From the NCBI GenBank assembly GCA_009760855.2, contig WPIO01000124.1, positions 203,001 to 267,000 on the forward strand: a stretch of 64,000 nucleotides of DNA. The letters run 5' to 3'. Positions 33,031 to 56,765 of the stretch are shown one piece after another; the first letter of the stretch is position 1; every line of letters begins with the position of its first letter. Origin of the DNA: Cristatella mucedo. Taxonomy: Eukaryota; Bryozoa; Phylactolaemata; Cristatellidae. Made by a program: the position numbers and the translations under genes. The notes below the pieces were generated by a model. The model was not told the DNA's origin and did not search any database. It saw only the letters and a program-made list of their open reading frames with translations.

Positions 33031-34230
33031 TATACATTAGCCAGCGGTGTTCTGTCTGCCGGGTCGAGTGTGCCATCCAGGCCTCCCGGTTCAGGAACAG
33101 GGACCGCACGGCTTCCGAGCCGGTAACGGCGTCGGAGATGCAGCGCCCCCTTAAAGCCGCCCTCTCCGAGCGTGGGATGCCGAGGTCGGCAAGGCAAGCT
33201 TTGTTGTTTGGCCACCAGCTGCCGAAAGCCCCAACCACGAAGGGCCGCACCACTGCCGACCGGTAACCAGCGGTCAGGAAAGACCAGGCAGTGGCTGCAA
33301 ATTTTCCGGTCCTGTTCCGGGCCGCCATAATCAGAGCATCCTCGCTGCTGTTGAACGTCACATCCACAATAACAAAATCAGTTCCGTTGTCGATTACCAA
33401 GTCCGGCTCGAGAGCCAGACCTCCGGCAAGCGGGAGGGCGCGGCTGACCGACATGCAATTGAGTGAGGTGGCCGGAAGAGCTCCGATTAGGCGGCCCAGA
33501 ACCGGGTTGTGTCGGGTCGTAGTTGCATGCAGCCTCGGCCGGCAGTGGTTCAGCATGTGGCAAACGGTCTTTGCCTCTGTGCAGCAGCGAGCGGCAGCTG
33601 GCAGCCGTCCCAGGGTATGCCCGGCTCGTGGCAGCAGCCACTGGCAGCACGTCCAGGCGAGCTCACTGCACGTACCGGCAAACCCGGAGCGACAACCCAG
33701 GAAGTGACTGTGCTAGTCGAATCTGTCCATAGCCAAGCAGCTGCTGACCTTGCCCTGTGCGGTCTGGGCCGCCGGAGCACTGCCTTCCACGAGCCTGGCG
33801 AACTCTCGCAGCGTCGCGATGACCACTCGCGGCACGACCCAGTGCTCGATGCCGCGTCAGAGTCGGTGGACACAGCCAGCACTTCAGTGCCGGCCAGCGA
33901 GAGGCGACAGGAGAGCCGCTTGAGGCTCTTACATGCGTCCGACCACAGTGAGGGCCAACCCTGTTGCCTGGGCCGAAGGCTGCTGGGCTCAGGCATCGCG
34001 AATGCTCCTCATCAGACGACGGCGTGCCATCCAGTATGGCGACTGATCGGTCGAGTCTGTGACGGGCGACTTGACGGATGCACGCCTCGGGGGGGGGGGG
34101 GGGGAGCACAGCATGCGACAGGCATGCGCAGCACGTAGGACGGAGGCATTCGTCCCGATGAGTATCAAGCCAAGCCCGCCCGCACAGCGAAGAGCAAACG
34201 GGAAATTCGCCGATGCAAAGTTCGGCCTAT
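33031..34230 (-). mobile_element. Remnant of an R2/NeSL-type non-LTR element with endonuclease region
   Basis: Reading leftwards, the order is a GGLGLILI segment (about 34180), a degenerate middle, WTCCQWLLPRAGHTLGRLP, a Cys/His cluster CCTEAKTVCHMLNHC (about 33545-33590), RHNPVLGRLIG, and then DLVIDNG..FVIVDV with downstream basic residues. This matches the C-terminal zinc-knuckle plus restriction-like endonuclease layout of the R2/NeSL group. Frames are broken in the middle. The LTR element cuts it off at 33030, and an AT/TG microsatellite lies on the other side. Confidence 0.6.
34089..34104 (+). repeat. Poly-G run
   Basis: Sixteen G in the R2/NeSL-type remnant; it contributes to the broken frame. 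Confidence 0.8.
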
Positions 34231-34353
34231 ATATATATATATATAAATATATATATATATACATATATATATACACACACATATATATATATATGTATAT
34301 ATATTTACATATGTATATATGTATATATGTATATACATATATATATATATATG

Positions 34354-34424
<71 letters not shown>
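34227..34424 (+). repeat. Compound AT and TG microsatellite
   Basis: About 140 bases of AT/ATAC-type repeat passing into about 60 bases of TG repeat. Confidence 0.95.
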
Positions 34425-34426
<2 letters not shown>

Positions 34427-37400
34427 TTTATGCGGCTCTTGACGGCTGTTTTCAAGCACCCTCCAGATTTATGTCGACCCCTAATTCTTCGCAGCTTTCA
34501 CTGCGGGACAGCACCTTGCATCGATTGACAAACGAAAAATTCCGACCACAAGCAAGATTCGAATACGGAACTCTGAAATCCAGAATCCATCGCCACGCCA
34601 ACCACGGGCAACCCACTGGGAAAGGCATAGGAATAGCAAAGGAATAGCAAAGGCTCTAGGGCAGCACCTAGAGTTTGAGATGAGATCCTGGAAGATTTAA
34701 CAAGCTAAAACTCAAGGACTCTGATAAAATGAATGGCTCTCAAGAAGCTGGCTGATGACTTTCGGGAATGCGACGAAATTGTGCACGCTCATGACGCAAT
34801 GATTCTTGTGTCGGTGACGCAGAGCTTCGAGCAACACTGTCGGGCGGGTAAGCGGATGAAGAATCTTCTACGAGCGTGAGCAGCAGTCGGCGCAGCTTTG
34901 CTTTGTGCGTCGTGCGTCAGTGCAAAGTGTGACTTTGGGTGCGAACCACCCGCGACCTAGTCAATTGTTGGATGTGCGGCGACACGCCTACCGGCCGGGA
35001 AAGGTGCAGCCATCCTAGTAAAGTTTCTCGCCGACTGTACTACTGCAGCTATTACGATGGTCAGAATCCGTATTGACTCGAAGCGATGGCTCAGAAATGT
35101 GAAGGAGCTACCTAAATTCGGGCTATTCATGCCGAGCGTCTGTCGTGCGAGATGTCGTGCTCCGAATGTGGCGACCGACATCGTAACACACATTGGAGGC
35201 CAGCCTCAAAGCCTGGTAAACATTCCGCCGTCGTCTTCTGATGGTCGCTATCGACACCATGGAAACGCCTGAGCGCAAGCGTACAGGACGTCGTAGCGAT
35301 CGTCAGGTGGCACATAGAGCGGCGCGTGTGAGTCGTAGCTCGCAGACTGTCGGAATTCTATGGATTCGTGAACCGATGGAAGTAAATGCACTGTATTCGA
35401 TGAATTCCATGAGAACTCGGTAAGCGGTCCCCTTTTTTGCTCTGTTGTAGGAGCGATAGATGTAAGCTGAACATACAATGCTAGCTGTGCCGAGGGCGGT
35501 GCTCCGAACTCACCCACTCAAAGCAGGGACGGTAGACAGCTTAGACACTCCTGTTAGCTCGCCCAGCTCGTCTCTGACCATTGAGGTAAGGCTCGGCATT
35601 GGCTCGCAGGATGAATCAAAGTTGTCGGCAAGCTGCGATCTGCGTAACGCCGAGTTTTGTAGCTTTCCTCGATTGACCTGCAGATTTTTGCGTATATTCT
35701 TGTACGTTTGGGAATACGTTCTAGCTTGAGACTTTGAGTCCGACTAGATGGAGCCCAAAATTTTACCAAAAAGTACGCTCCTTCAAAATATTTCCTTCGC
35801 GAAATTTTGCCTTTCAAAATGTTGACCGTTGAACGTATTATCCTCGCTAGATGAGGTTTGGCTGGACTTCAGTAAATTACGGCGGTCCTCCTATTAAGGT
35901 TATGCTGCGAATGCACTACGTGCAATGGTTTCGCGTGTGCTGTGCTTTGCTGCAGATAAACATCGAGCTCCATCCACTGAAAATTACAAATTGTGTGCTA
36001 GTTGGTTAGATTCAATTTTTATATGTAGCTTTGTCGTCGCCCTTCAATTGGAGCAGGAGCCGTCCATAAACTTTACTTGACCGGCACCCGCCGTCAGAGT
36101 AATATTTGCTGACGGCTGGCTGCTAAAAATAGAGGAGCAATTTGTATGACAGCAGACGAACGGCGTAAGACAACATTTACCCACTCTTTAGAGTGGCTCA
36201 TAACCAAAGCAGGAAGTTCTCCGAGTAGCCGGCGGGGAGGCTAGAATTACCAGCTGCCGCTGACAGCGGGCTCAGCGGAGCGGCATCGAGAAAGCCACGC
36301 AGTGGCCTACTCACCGCGTACTATACAACGTAACGCAGTTTTTGACCGTGACTAATAAGTGTTATTTCCTAACTGCTTATGGCTCAGAAGTTTAAAAAAT
36401 GGCCATTATGCAAAGAATACAAAACTGTGCTTTTATGATCACGACAGTGACTAACTTGACATTGATCCACTTCCAATGAGAACACTGACCAATTTGCGTC
36501 TTGTGGCGCGAATTTATCTATCTCCAGCCTGCCCCAACTGAAATATTTCCCGCCCAGTCGGGGTGATAACCAAGCACATTTCCCACCAGCTGTTCTTTCG
36601 GCACTGAGCATTAATAGGCCTGCTTTGATGCACCCTCACAGTAGGGACTCCTGAAAAATTTACGTCTATCACCTCTGTCACACCTTCAGCAATACGATTC
36701 CCACAAATGTGCTTCATCAAAAAACGCGCAGTATCATTCCTTGTATAGGATGTCGTCAGTTTGGTTCACACATTAAGTTCTCCTTGGAATAAATGCACAC
36801 ATTTTTCTGTCCTTTTTACCTAACTCCTAAAAGCTATTGGCTTGTGGAACCTAATTCATTTCTTCATTAGGTTACTCACTGACTATTTATCCCTGGCGCC
36901 CAAGGATGACAAATAACTGATATAGTGTTAACCTGGGTTTTGAAGGCATCTAAGTATCAGTCGTTGCAATATATCATGGGGGTAAAATTCTGAATTCGTT
37001 AAAGGGGCAGAACCAGACCGTGCCGTAACCAGCCCCTCTGGGAGACACAATACATTTGAGAGCTCACAACGAATTGAGTGTCTAGCATCATCCGTCGAAC
37101 TATGGTGAAAGCCCTCCGGAAAACCTGTCGCCGGGCTGCGTGGCGCGACGACCGAGCAACAAATAGTCTCCAACGTCAGGCACTTTAGATACGAAAACCA
37201 CGCCGGCCAGGCCCAGTCTGAGCATTATCGACGGGTCGCCAGCGTAGAGATATCCAGCACTCCTCTAACTTCTTACTGCGCGTACCCTTCTTCCTGCAGC
37301 CCCTATGTTCCGTGCATGCATTGTTTTAGCGAGTTAAAGACGTTCCGAAACCACTCGAACGCTGGCTGAAGTTTGTGTTGTACGGATGTCCCACAGATGC

Positions 37401-38408
37401 CGCAAATGCATGGTTTTTCGCCCGATTGCCGAGTCATTCGCCGCCACTCCGCCATATTCCGCCACTCCGCCATTGTCCGCCCCTCAACTGCTCGGCAGCT
37501 GGCGGCTGCTTAGGCAGTCTGATCCCTCGCAGGGCCTTCTCCCAATGGTAACGGCCCCTGATTCGGTGTTGCCTCGCAAACAGTTGCAGATTTAGGTGTT
37601 GATAAAGGCTACAGCTGCTTTGCAATAGCAACTACGTTGAGCGAAACTACACTAACACTTTCAATTGGCAGTATGTCAACCTTAAATATTTTGGAGAACG
37701 AAAGATCATCCTTGTACATAAAAATGAAAGTTAGCTTAGAGCCATGTTGAAAGATGGGTCATCTACTAAGAAAGCTTTTGCGTGTTATTCTCCAGAGATC
37801 CTCATTAGCGCACAGGAAGTGCTGGAAGCATGAGTGCACCTAGAGAAACCAAGTGTCTTGATTCCGTCTGCCGTCCATCCAGACGTAGCTTGCTCATCCG
37901 ATGATAGACCCAAGAGTGCAGTAGCGATGAAGCAGTATTCAACGTTAAGTACTCATTACCGTCTTCCCCATACCGAGGTAATCGATCAAAAGCTAGCTGT
38001 TTAAAACGCTTCAGCAGTCATTATGACTTTTCCCACGCTAGTTGTGTCCGTGGTGTTTAAAATCGACGGGTGAAACGTCTACATTAAAGTGCTTAGGCCA
38101 CAAGCAGTAACGCATGCAACGGGAAAGCTTATCCCGTCCGACGATTAAAAAATACCGGTAACATTGGTGCCTCGAAGTACAGCTAAACGAGTTAATGGTG
38201 CTGCCTCGACAATGCAGGTATGCGGACGGCTGAAGAACGCCGCAGCAATACCGAGAGTACCCACGGTTGTAAGAGGACGTGTCCATATCGATGGCATAAA
38301 CCAGTCATTTCACAGCAGCAGAGAGGCGCGAGTGTACAGCACCAGTCATAGTGCACAACTAACTAGCTCGTAGCAAATAGTACATTTGAATAAAAGCGAA
38401 GAAAGTAT
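34425..38408. other. No gene recognised
   Basis: About 4 kb with only short frames; the tandem CCGCCA repeat at 37.4 kb is the only structure noted. Confidence 0.45.
37438..37480 (+). repeat. Short tandem CCGCCA(C/T)T repeats
   Basis: CCGCCACTCCGCCATATT is repeated almost exactly once more. Confidence 0.65.
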
Positions 38409-38530
38409 TAGCTGATTTAACAGCCTCATTTATATAGCGGCAGACGAGCCTTAGCTTAATCGAGGAGTCCCCGCTGCGAGACTCAAACCCATGACCCAAG
38501 CACCGCACCCCTGTACTAAGACTCAGGGGC
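38409..38530 (-). mobile_element. tRNA-derived SINE-1, shortened
   Basis: Tail GCTGTTAAATCAGC and body start are present. Part of the middle is deleted, and the B-box reads GGGTTTGAGTC. Confidence 0.7.
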
Positions 38531-39751
38531 TAAAATATGTCACATATCCGGTTCTTACAGATTGTAATTCAAGAACTGCTAGTAATTTCCAGAGCTGTGA
38601 TAATCTTGCTGACATACTAAGCCTAACCGTTTCACCGAGGCTTCCTTAATTAACGGTGTCCTCCGCTGGGAAAATAAAAGAAACCTCCCACAACCAACTA
38701 CTGCACGCGTCAACGTTCGGCTTTGCCACTTCGCTAGGCTGCAACTTAAATTAGTTCACGTAGGATTAGAGGCACTTTTTAGAGGTTCTTCTTATCTGCT
38801 GTTGTACCGTATAGTCTTCGTCTTCCTCGCCAAGAGCCGTCACGGCAAGAAGCTGGGCTTTGATGTGTCTTCTGAATACTTAGGTTTACAGACGTTCAGG
38901 TCATCGCCGCTTCATATCGCTGGCGACGTGCAATTAGATATCTGAAACAATCGCAAAACTGTACCGCAATTAGCGCAAACTACAGAAGTGGAGCAAACCT
39001 TTTGCATCCTTGCACAAGCGATTGCAACTGCAGCCTATCACCTATGCTGGGCAAAGTTTCACCATTCGGCATTTTTCTGGAGTAAATTTGGTTAGTCACT
39101 TTTGGGGCATCATAGCAACATGAGCAGGTCTCCTTGCTGAGCATACACCCAACGGCAGATGGGTTCAACGAATTACAAAAATCCATTGCAATCCACTCCA
39201 ATTAAGCGAAAATCGACCGGAAATTGGAGGCGCGAACCTCTAATTTTGAGTGAATATTTTAGTACATGTTATTATAACGTATCTACTGAATGGCATGCAG
39301 TTTCGCTTTCACATTTTCATATAAATGGTTTCCAAAGACCCTGGCTACTATTTCCAACCACCACAATCCATTTGAATCCCCTATAAAGCCACAGGAAATC
39401 GACTGTGCAAAGCTCAATTTGGATGGAATATTAAACTACGACATTTTCAAGTGTACCCACATAATTTCGCGCCATTTCTAGTTTCGCTTTTTCAGGCAGT
39501 TCACTGCATTGACACAGGCCAATATAGCAATCCATCGCTAGGGGCGCTGCAGTCTTAGCACCTGATTGGCGTAAATTGCACGAGAACTCACGCAATGGCA
39601 TGGCATTTTTCGAGATCTCGCTATTGGCCATCCTACCAATATCTACATGAGATAAGCAGCAACGGTAAGAGGTTATCATTCATTTCCTCTCTGTAGAAGC
39701 CGAGCCAACAGGTACTGAGCTACCTCAATTGTAAAAGATCCTGATAAATGT

Positions 39752-39902
39752 TATCTGATCCAGCAGCCTCATTTATATAGCGACAGGCGAGCCTTGGAGG
39801 CTAACATCTCGTATGCAGCAGGCAATAAAGGATTTTCAGCTGAAGGAATCGAGTTCACGACCTGGATCGTACACCTTAACCCCTGGGGTAAGACCCATTG
39901 GC
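39752..39902 (-). mobile_element. tRNA-derived SINE-1, degenerate
   Basis: The CAGCAGCCTCATTTATATAG end, the ATAAAGGAT body and a changed B-box (GAACTCGATTCC on the minus strand) identify it. Confidence 0.72.
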
Positions 39903-40847
39903 AATTATAGTCACTTATTTTTTATAACCCACTTCGCTAGTCCAAGAAATGCAATCTCGTGCTGGTAAATGTGGGTCGTAATCAAGCCTCAATTTAGTAT
40001 TGGAGCCAGAGACGGACAAGGGAAATTGGCCTGCCTATAGCAGGGCAGCAACCCAGGTCGCCCCTAGTCTTATGCCCCTGACCGCTGCTAATGACGAAAT
40101 TAGGCCTTAATTCCACTCGATGAGCAACCACCGAGTTCGTGTCGAATGATCCATATGACTTTTATCTATAATTTTTCATTAATGATGCGTCTAGCGTCTG
40201 CCTACATAAAATTATTTTGCCGGTCTTTCCGCCCTATATTGAAATCCTGGCTCCGCCACTGCCTCTCTGTGTGGTACATTATCTCCTCGAACATTATTAG
40301 CGCTCTCTCTCTCTTCGAAATCGTCCGCGCCGTCTGTAGGTTCGTGTATCTACTGCTACTGTAGGCGAGAAATGGAACATTGGGAAGCGGCAGCTGAACT
40401 GAAGGGCACCCAATGGTGTACGTCATGCCTTACGGTTGGCTGGCTTATGCAAGGTCAAGGCAAAACTTGCTTCTAACTAATCTGGCCGATTATGGCATGG
40501 CTATCCAGCGGGAAAAAATTAGGCGACCTTGCAACTCGGCTTAATATCATCTCTAAGAGTGGTAGCTTCGGCTTCTGCTACTGCAATACTTACTGTACAT
40601 CGAGAGACACTTTACTCTGGGCATAGAAGTCTCACTTCGAAGCGGATCCCTATATCCATCACGTGGTGTGTGTTAAAAGTTGGTGGCACCAAAGCCGAGG
40701 GGGACGATCGGACTGGCCGGCCGGCTGGGCATCCGTGTTAGCAAACAGGAAGTGTGCCACGATTTGCACACGGTCGGCGTTTCTCGAAATCGGCTTAGAT
40801 CTACTCCGACGGTCAAATGTGAACTCTGTGACTCCGTCGTGCTGCAG

Positions 40848-41065
40848 TAAACCTGGTAGGCGCCGACAGCAGATCTGGTGCGGCTGGAGTACATGGAGGA
40901 GCTCTGGGCCATGCTCTGAGACGTGTGGCCTAGGCACGCATGCCAGGACGAGAAACTGCGACAATGTGCTGCCTCTGAGTGGCAAAGTTGGCTGCACTGG
41001 CGAGGGCCGTGATACGAAGGTCTGCACAGTTCAGCCACGCCGACTCGTGCTCGCAGCGGAAGCAG
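40848..41065 (+). pseudogene. Orphan TSP1 exon, remnant of a third paralog
   Basis: The block encodes CGWSTWRSSGPCSETCGLG and THARTRNCDNVLP, clearly a TSP1 repeat of the gene A/B type, flanked by a TGCAG acceptor-like site and a GTGCGT donor that keeps phase 1. Two defects suggest it is dead. The last cysteine (QPC in A and B) is Arg, and the apparent acceptor would require phase 2 instead of phase 1. I found no LPMO-like or CBM2-like exons around it. It could alternatively be an exon of a different TSP1 gene outside my recognition. Confidence 0.6.
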
Positions 41066-41619
41066 GTGCGTAAATAAAGTGCGGGAACAGCAGCTAGAGT
41101 GGCCGACGGAAGACTGCAGGTTGGGGCTTGCTGCAGCACAACAGAGAGTCGCCGAGTTCGAATGTATTACTATTAAGACGCAACTTGGCAAAGAACGATC
41201 ACTCTAGCTCGCCTTACCGAGGTGCAATCAGCTGCTGCGGAGATAATCTAAGCGCACGATAAAGCCAGAACCAACGAAACGCCCCTCCCGGTCGCTGGAC
41301 AATGGAAAGCACGGGCGGAGTAAATATTTATGGACAAAAAAGAAGCACGAGAAGCCGAGGCAGCTTTGGCCACACGAGACTGGCTGGCTGGCCAGGTTTG
41401 GAGTTTCCTACAAGTTCTCGAAAAAACACGTTGGCCCTAGCGCTTCAATCGTCCAACAGATTTCGCTTAGACATATAAGTTGGGCTCAAGTGCCCAAGAA
41501 ATCTAAACTGCTTATATTTGTCAGGGGCATGGTGAATATGTCTTTGATACCTTTGAACTTAATGTTTCTGAAACTTCTTATGTTTTTATGACAAATAGTT
41601 TTTAATATATACACATAAT

Positions 41620-41734
<115 letters not shown>

Positions 41735-42359
41735 CAAATAGTCGAGCCCTCCCATTGGCACAGATGTATGCCTCTGATTTTGGACGACAGCAGTTCCTGG
41801 GTGTACTTTTACATGCCTCAGATCACCAGATATGACTACGTACTGCTTCGAGAGGTTTTAGTAACCGCAGTGGCTACCCCGACCGGTAAAGCTTGGGTGC
41901 TTCTCGAGTGGTTGGTAAAAGCTGAGGGAATTAACAGAAGTGACCGGAAGCGGCAGCAGTAATGGCGTACGGCGTGCCAGCCTATGACGACGGCTTTTCC
42001 AGGCTGCGACGATGTGGCACGAGGAGACGGAGAGTCACGAGTTAGTGGCGTCCGGCAGCGAGGTGGCGGAGTCCAGCAGAAAAGCAGTGGCGGCCAGAGA
42101 GGCATCCGTAGAGAGAGAGAGAGCCGCAGCCGGCGGCCAGCGAGACGGCAATGGTAGTTCTCGAGAATAAGGCTGTGAGCAAGATGGCGGCGATGAGCGA
42201 GGCGTCGGCGCTGGTGCGATGCACCCACGTTGAGGTGGTTGGCAAAAGGCCCATAGAGTAGGCGCGAGAGGTTCTCGCCGAGCGGCCAGAGGCGAAGGCG
42301 AATGACCGGCCGAAGGAGCTTCGTGGAGGGGCGCAGGAACGGGCGGAGGCGATTGCGAA

Positions 42360-42600
42360 GATGCGGCCGGAGGCGAAGGTTCGGGAGGGGTCAGAGGCGA
42401 TGGTGCAGGAGGGACCGGAGGCGATGGTGCAGGTGCAGCCGGAGGCAAGGTGCAGGAGGGACCGGAGGCGAAGGTGCAGGTGCAGCCGGTGGCGAAGGTG
42501 CAGGTGCGGCCAGAGGCGAAGGTGCAGGTGCGGCCAGAGGCGAAGGTGCAGGTGCAGCCGGAGGCGAAGGTGCAGGAGGGACCGAAGGTGAAGACAAAGG
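42360..42600 (+). repeat. GC-rich minisatellite
   Basis: Units built on GAGGCGAAGGTGCAGGTGCG and GGAGGGACCG variants (about 24-30 bases) repeat roughly eight to ten times. All frames stay open by composition, giving Pro/Ala/Ser-rich or Arg-rich shadow proteins. Confidence 0.8.
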
Positions 42601-42734
42601 AGCGGCTGAAGGTTGGGGCGACTGAGCATTGGGTGGAAACGGCGGTTGAGGTGGAGCTGACCACCGAGGCGACTCAAGACCTGTTGTTAGGCACCCACAT
42701 CTGCTCCACAATCAATTCTGCCTACTTAAATTTG

Positions 42735-43485
42735 GCCTTGTTTAGATAAAGATACCACATCAGAGTTGGTCCATGCATTTGTGATATCCCGTCTTCAATT
42801 CTGGAACTCACTGCTTGCTGGCCTACCGGCATGTGCAATCAGGCACTTACAGCTGGTGTAAAACTCAGCAGCTAGGCTTGTCTGTCGTGAGCGGCGCAGT
42901 TGCCACATTACACCACTTCTCGCCGACCTGCACTAGCTACGAGTCAAGCAACGGATCGATGTCAAGGTTTTGTTGCTCACTTTTAGGTCCCTTCATTCTT
43001 TGACTCCAGCCTACCTATCAGATCTACTCCCCCACCAGGCCCAGCATCGTATCACCCGCTTTTCGGATTCTAAATGTTTACCAATACCTCGTACAAACCT
43101 TAAATCCTTTGGAGACCGTGCATTTAGTTCTTATGCTCCCAAAGCCTGCAATTCACTCTCGACTTTCGTCACGAGATCTCCTGACTTGACCAGATTCAAA
43201 AAGAACTTAAAAACACACCTAATTTATGACAGGATTTAGTGAGTCCTGTGATTCTCCTTTTATGTGCTTATGCATGACGACACTGTGCATGCTGCCACTA
43301 ACCACACTTGCATGCTGACCCTGTGCAAGTCACTCCTAACCATATTGTTCATGTTGTTCATCAAGCATGATACCACTCACCATTTGATTGTGCTTCCTTT
43401 GCAGCAAATGCAAAGCGCCAAGAAAAATATCGAGTTCTCTGAGGGAGCTTTATTAAGTGTACTATATATTATAATTATTATTAAG
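42735..43485 (+). mobile_element. LINE-B 3' half
   Basis: It encodes the LINE-B C-terminus (LLAGLPACAIRHLQLV, then AYLSDLLPHQAQHRITRFSD and PIPRTNLKSFGDRAFSSYAP) with stops, followed by the 3' UTR and hairpin (43408-43452). Confidence 0.82.
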
Positions 43486-43874
43486 ACATTAAAGTGACGT
43501 TGGCCTGTGATGTGGCAGCGACGAGGAAGTGTTGGCTGCCAAGCTGCGCAGGCCGGCGAGGCGAATTGTGTCTGGGGCGCCGTCGGCCTGCGAGGCACAC
43601 GGGAAAGAGACGATGCTCGCGGCGCAGCGACACAGTGGACGCACGAGGCAACCGCGACGGAGCAGACGGTCGAGGCGGCGACAGAGCCGAAATTCAACGT
43701 GCTCGCCGACGAGGCGCCCGTCGAGGGGGATGCTGATTGGAATGTTTTGTCAGCAGCCAAGGTTTGCGGAAGTAAGCATTTGATTACAGGTGGTATCGCA
43801 ACAGACACGGAGTCCTGCAAATTATTCTTGCTGAGCAACGCCATTTGTGACTGCAAAGGCGAGCATGTTGTACG

Positions 43875-44580
43875 CCTCAGATGTTCTGCAACTCACTGCT
43901 TACTGGCCTACCAGCATGTGCGATCAGGCGATTGCAGCTGGTGCAAAATTCAGCAGCTAGGCTTGTCTGTCGTGAGAGTGGCAGCTCCCACATTACTCCA
44001 CTTCTCGCCGACCTGCACTGGCTACCAGTCAAGCAACGGATTGACTTCAAGGTTTTGTCGCTCACTTTTAGGTCACTTCATTTTTTGGCTCCAGCCTATC
44101 TCTCAGATATACTCCCCCATCAGGCCAAGCATCGTACCACCCACTTTTCGGAATCCAAGAGTCTACCAATACCTCGTACAAACCTCAAATCCTTTGGAGA
44201 CCGTGCATTTAGTTCGTATGCTCCCAATTGCCTGGAACTCCTTCCCGACCTGCGTCAGAACATCCCCTGACCTGACCACATTTAAAAAGAACTTAAAAAC
44301 ATACCTATTTAGGACAGCCTTTAGTGGGTCCCCGTGATTCGCGTCCTTCATGTGCTTATGCGTGCTGACACTGTGCATGCTGCCACCAGCCACATTTGCA
44401 TGCTGACCCTGTGCATGTCACCCCTAACCTTGTTATTCATGTTGTTTGTTTATCAAGCATGATATTACTCACCATTCAATTGCATTTCCCTTTGCAGCAA
44501 TATGTAAAGCCCCTAGAGAGAGATTGAGTTCGCTGAGGGCGCTTTATCAAGTGCATTCTTATTATTGTTATTATTGTGTT
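43875..44580 (+). mobile_element. LINE-B 3' half, better preserved
   Basis: The C-terminal ORF is nearly open (LLTGLPACAIRRLQLVQNSA, ADLHWLPVKQRIDFKVLSLT, KNLKTYLFRTAFSGSP then stop, with a frame change near 44260). The 3' UTR, the hairpin at 44500-44545 and TTATTATTG repeats follow. It sits less than 300 bases upstream of gene B. Confidence 0.85.
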
Positions 44581-44587
44581 ATTATTA

Positions 44588-44700
44588 TCACCTATTTGAT
44601 GAGCAAATCCTTCTGGTCCAGCCACACTCTTGGGTTGTCCTATGAGTAGCAGTTTCGTTTTATCGTCATGCAGAATAGGCTCAACGTCCGCAAACAAATG
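44588..44700 (-). mobile_element. LINE-A fragment just upstream of gene B
   Basis: On the minus strand it reads LHDDKTKLLLIGQPKSVAGP, the DDKTELLLIGHPKR region of LINE-A. It ends about 150 bases before the gene B start codon. Confidence 0.65.
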
Positions 44701-44851
44701 TGCTATCGGATCTGCTCGGTATCGTCAAGGAGGCGTGACTCCGTGCGACGATCGGTTACCCTGCAAAAGGGCACTAGGTTTGGTGCATGCAACTGGCCAG
44801 CAAGCAAGCGGCAGCAGAGGTTCGGTACAAGCAGGCTACAGTACTGCGAGC

Positions 44852-56068
<11,217 letters not shown>

Positions 56069-56227
56069 ATGTGTCGCAGAGACGCAAGGATTAGCCTCTT
56101 CCGGCACACTGCTTAGGCAAGCCTGACTAGAAGCTAATAGTAGCAGCAGCCGATCAGATTGAAAGAAGCTGCTTTCTTACAAGGCTTCTCAGAAAATGAA
56201 TCGTTAATTGATTTATTGTTGCAAGTA

Positions 56228-56233
56228 AATAAA
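56228..56233 (+). terminator. Polyadenylation signal of gene B
   Basis: AATAAA lies 160 bases after the gene B stop codon, giving a 3' untranslated region of about 180 bases. Confidence 0.55.
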
Positions 56234-56344
56234 AGAATGCTGGTGTGGCAGTCGTGAGGAAGAAAGTTAAAGCAATATTCGCGCAAGTCGAAAGGGCTTT
56301 GCACTCTGTGGTTTGTGTTTTTGTGTAAGTGCACGATTCTAGAT

Positions 56345-56765
56345 CGCTGGGCACGCCTGCACTCGGCCGGTGCAGGCGGACCGGTAGTGTCCTGCGACTA
56401 CCCAGGGTCGAACAGCTGGTAGATACGGGAAAAGCCGGCGCCCAACTGTGGTCTGGCGTCAATGGTTTGGACACAGGCCGGCTTTGTCCTCCCGCCAGCT
56501 GACGGGTTGAGTTTTGCAGATAATTTAAAGCGCCTAGAAAGATATTGAGTTCTCTGAGTGCGCTTTATTAAGTGTATTATTATTATTATGGGTTATGGCC
56601 CGGATGGAGTGAGGCGAGTTGGAGCGCCCGGCAAAGGCGAGAACGGCTGCTTTCGGGAGGGCTGTAGGCGCCTGCGAAAATACATGTTGTGAGCGAGCTT
56701 CGGTGTTCTGCCTGCTTCTGCATTCATGCTATTAAGAGAGCATTAATCTACACACTCAGCTCACG
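56345..56765 (+). repeat. Unclassified dispersed repeat, copy 2
   Basis: It is a shorter copy of the repeat at 51.65 kb, with a LINE-B tail and ATT repeat at 56510-56590 in its middle and much of the central region absent. It lies about 110 bases after the gene B polyadenylation signal. Confidence 0.6.
56510..56590 (+). mobile_element. LINE-B hairpin tail downstream of gene B
   Basis: AATTTAAAGCGCCTAGAAAG...GTGCGCTTTATTAAG and ATT repeats. It lies inside a copy of the unclassified repeat described at 56345-56765. Confidence 0.72.

Noticed and set aside
34213-34459. Open frames encoding Tyr/Ile and Cys/Val repeats
   Set aside because: They are translations of the AT and TG microsatellite.
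42035-42677. Long open frames on both strands giving Pro/Ala/Ser- or Arg-rich proteins
   Set aside because: They arise from a GC-rich minisatellite with a period divisible by three; no domain, splice context or conserved start was seen.
43507-44337. 276-codon ORF
   Set aside because: It is a chimera of unknown GC-rich sequence and a LINE-B segment, partly out of the LINE reading frame; not a host gene.
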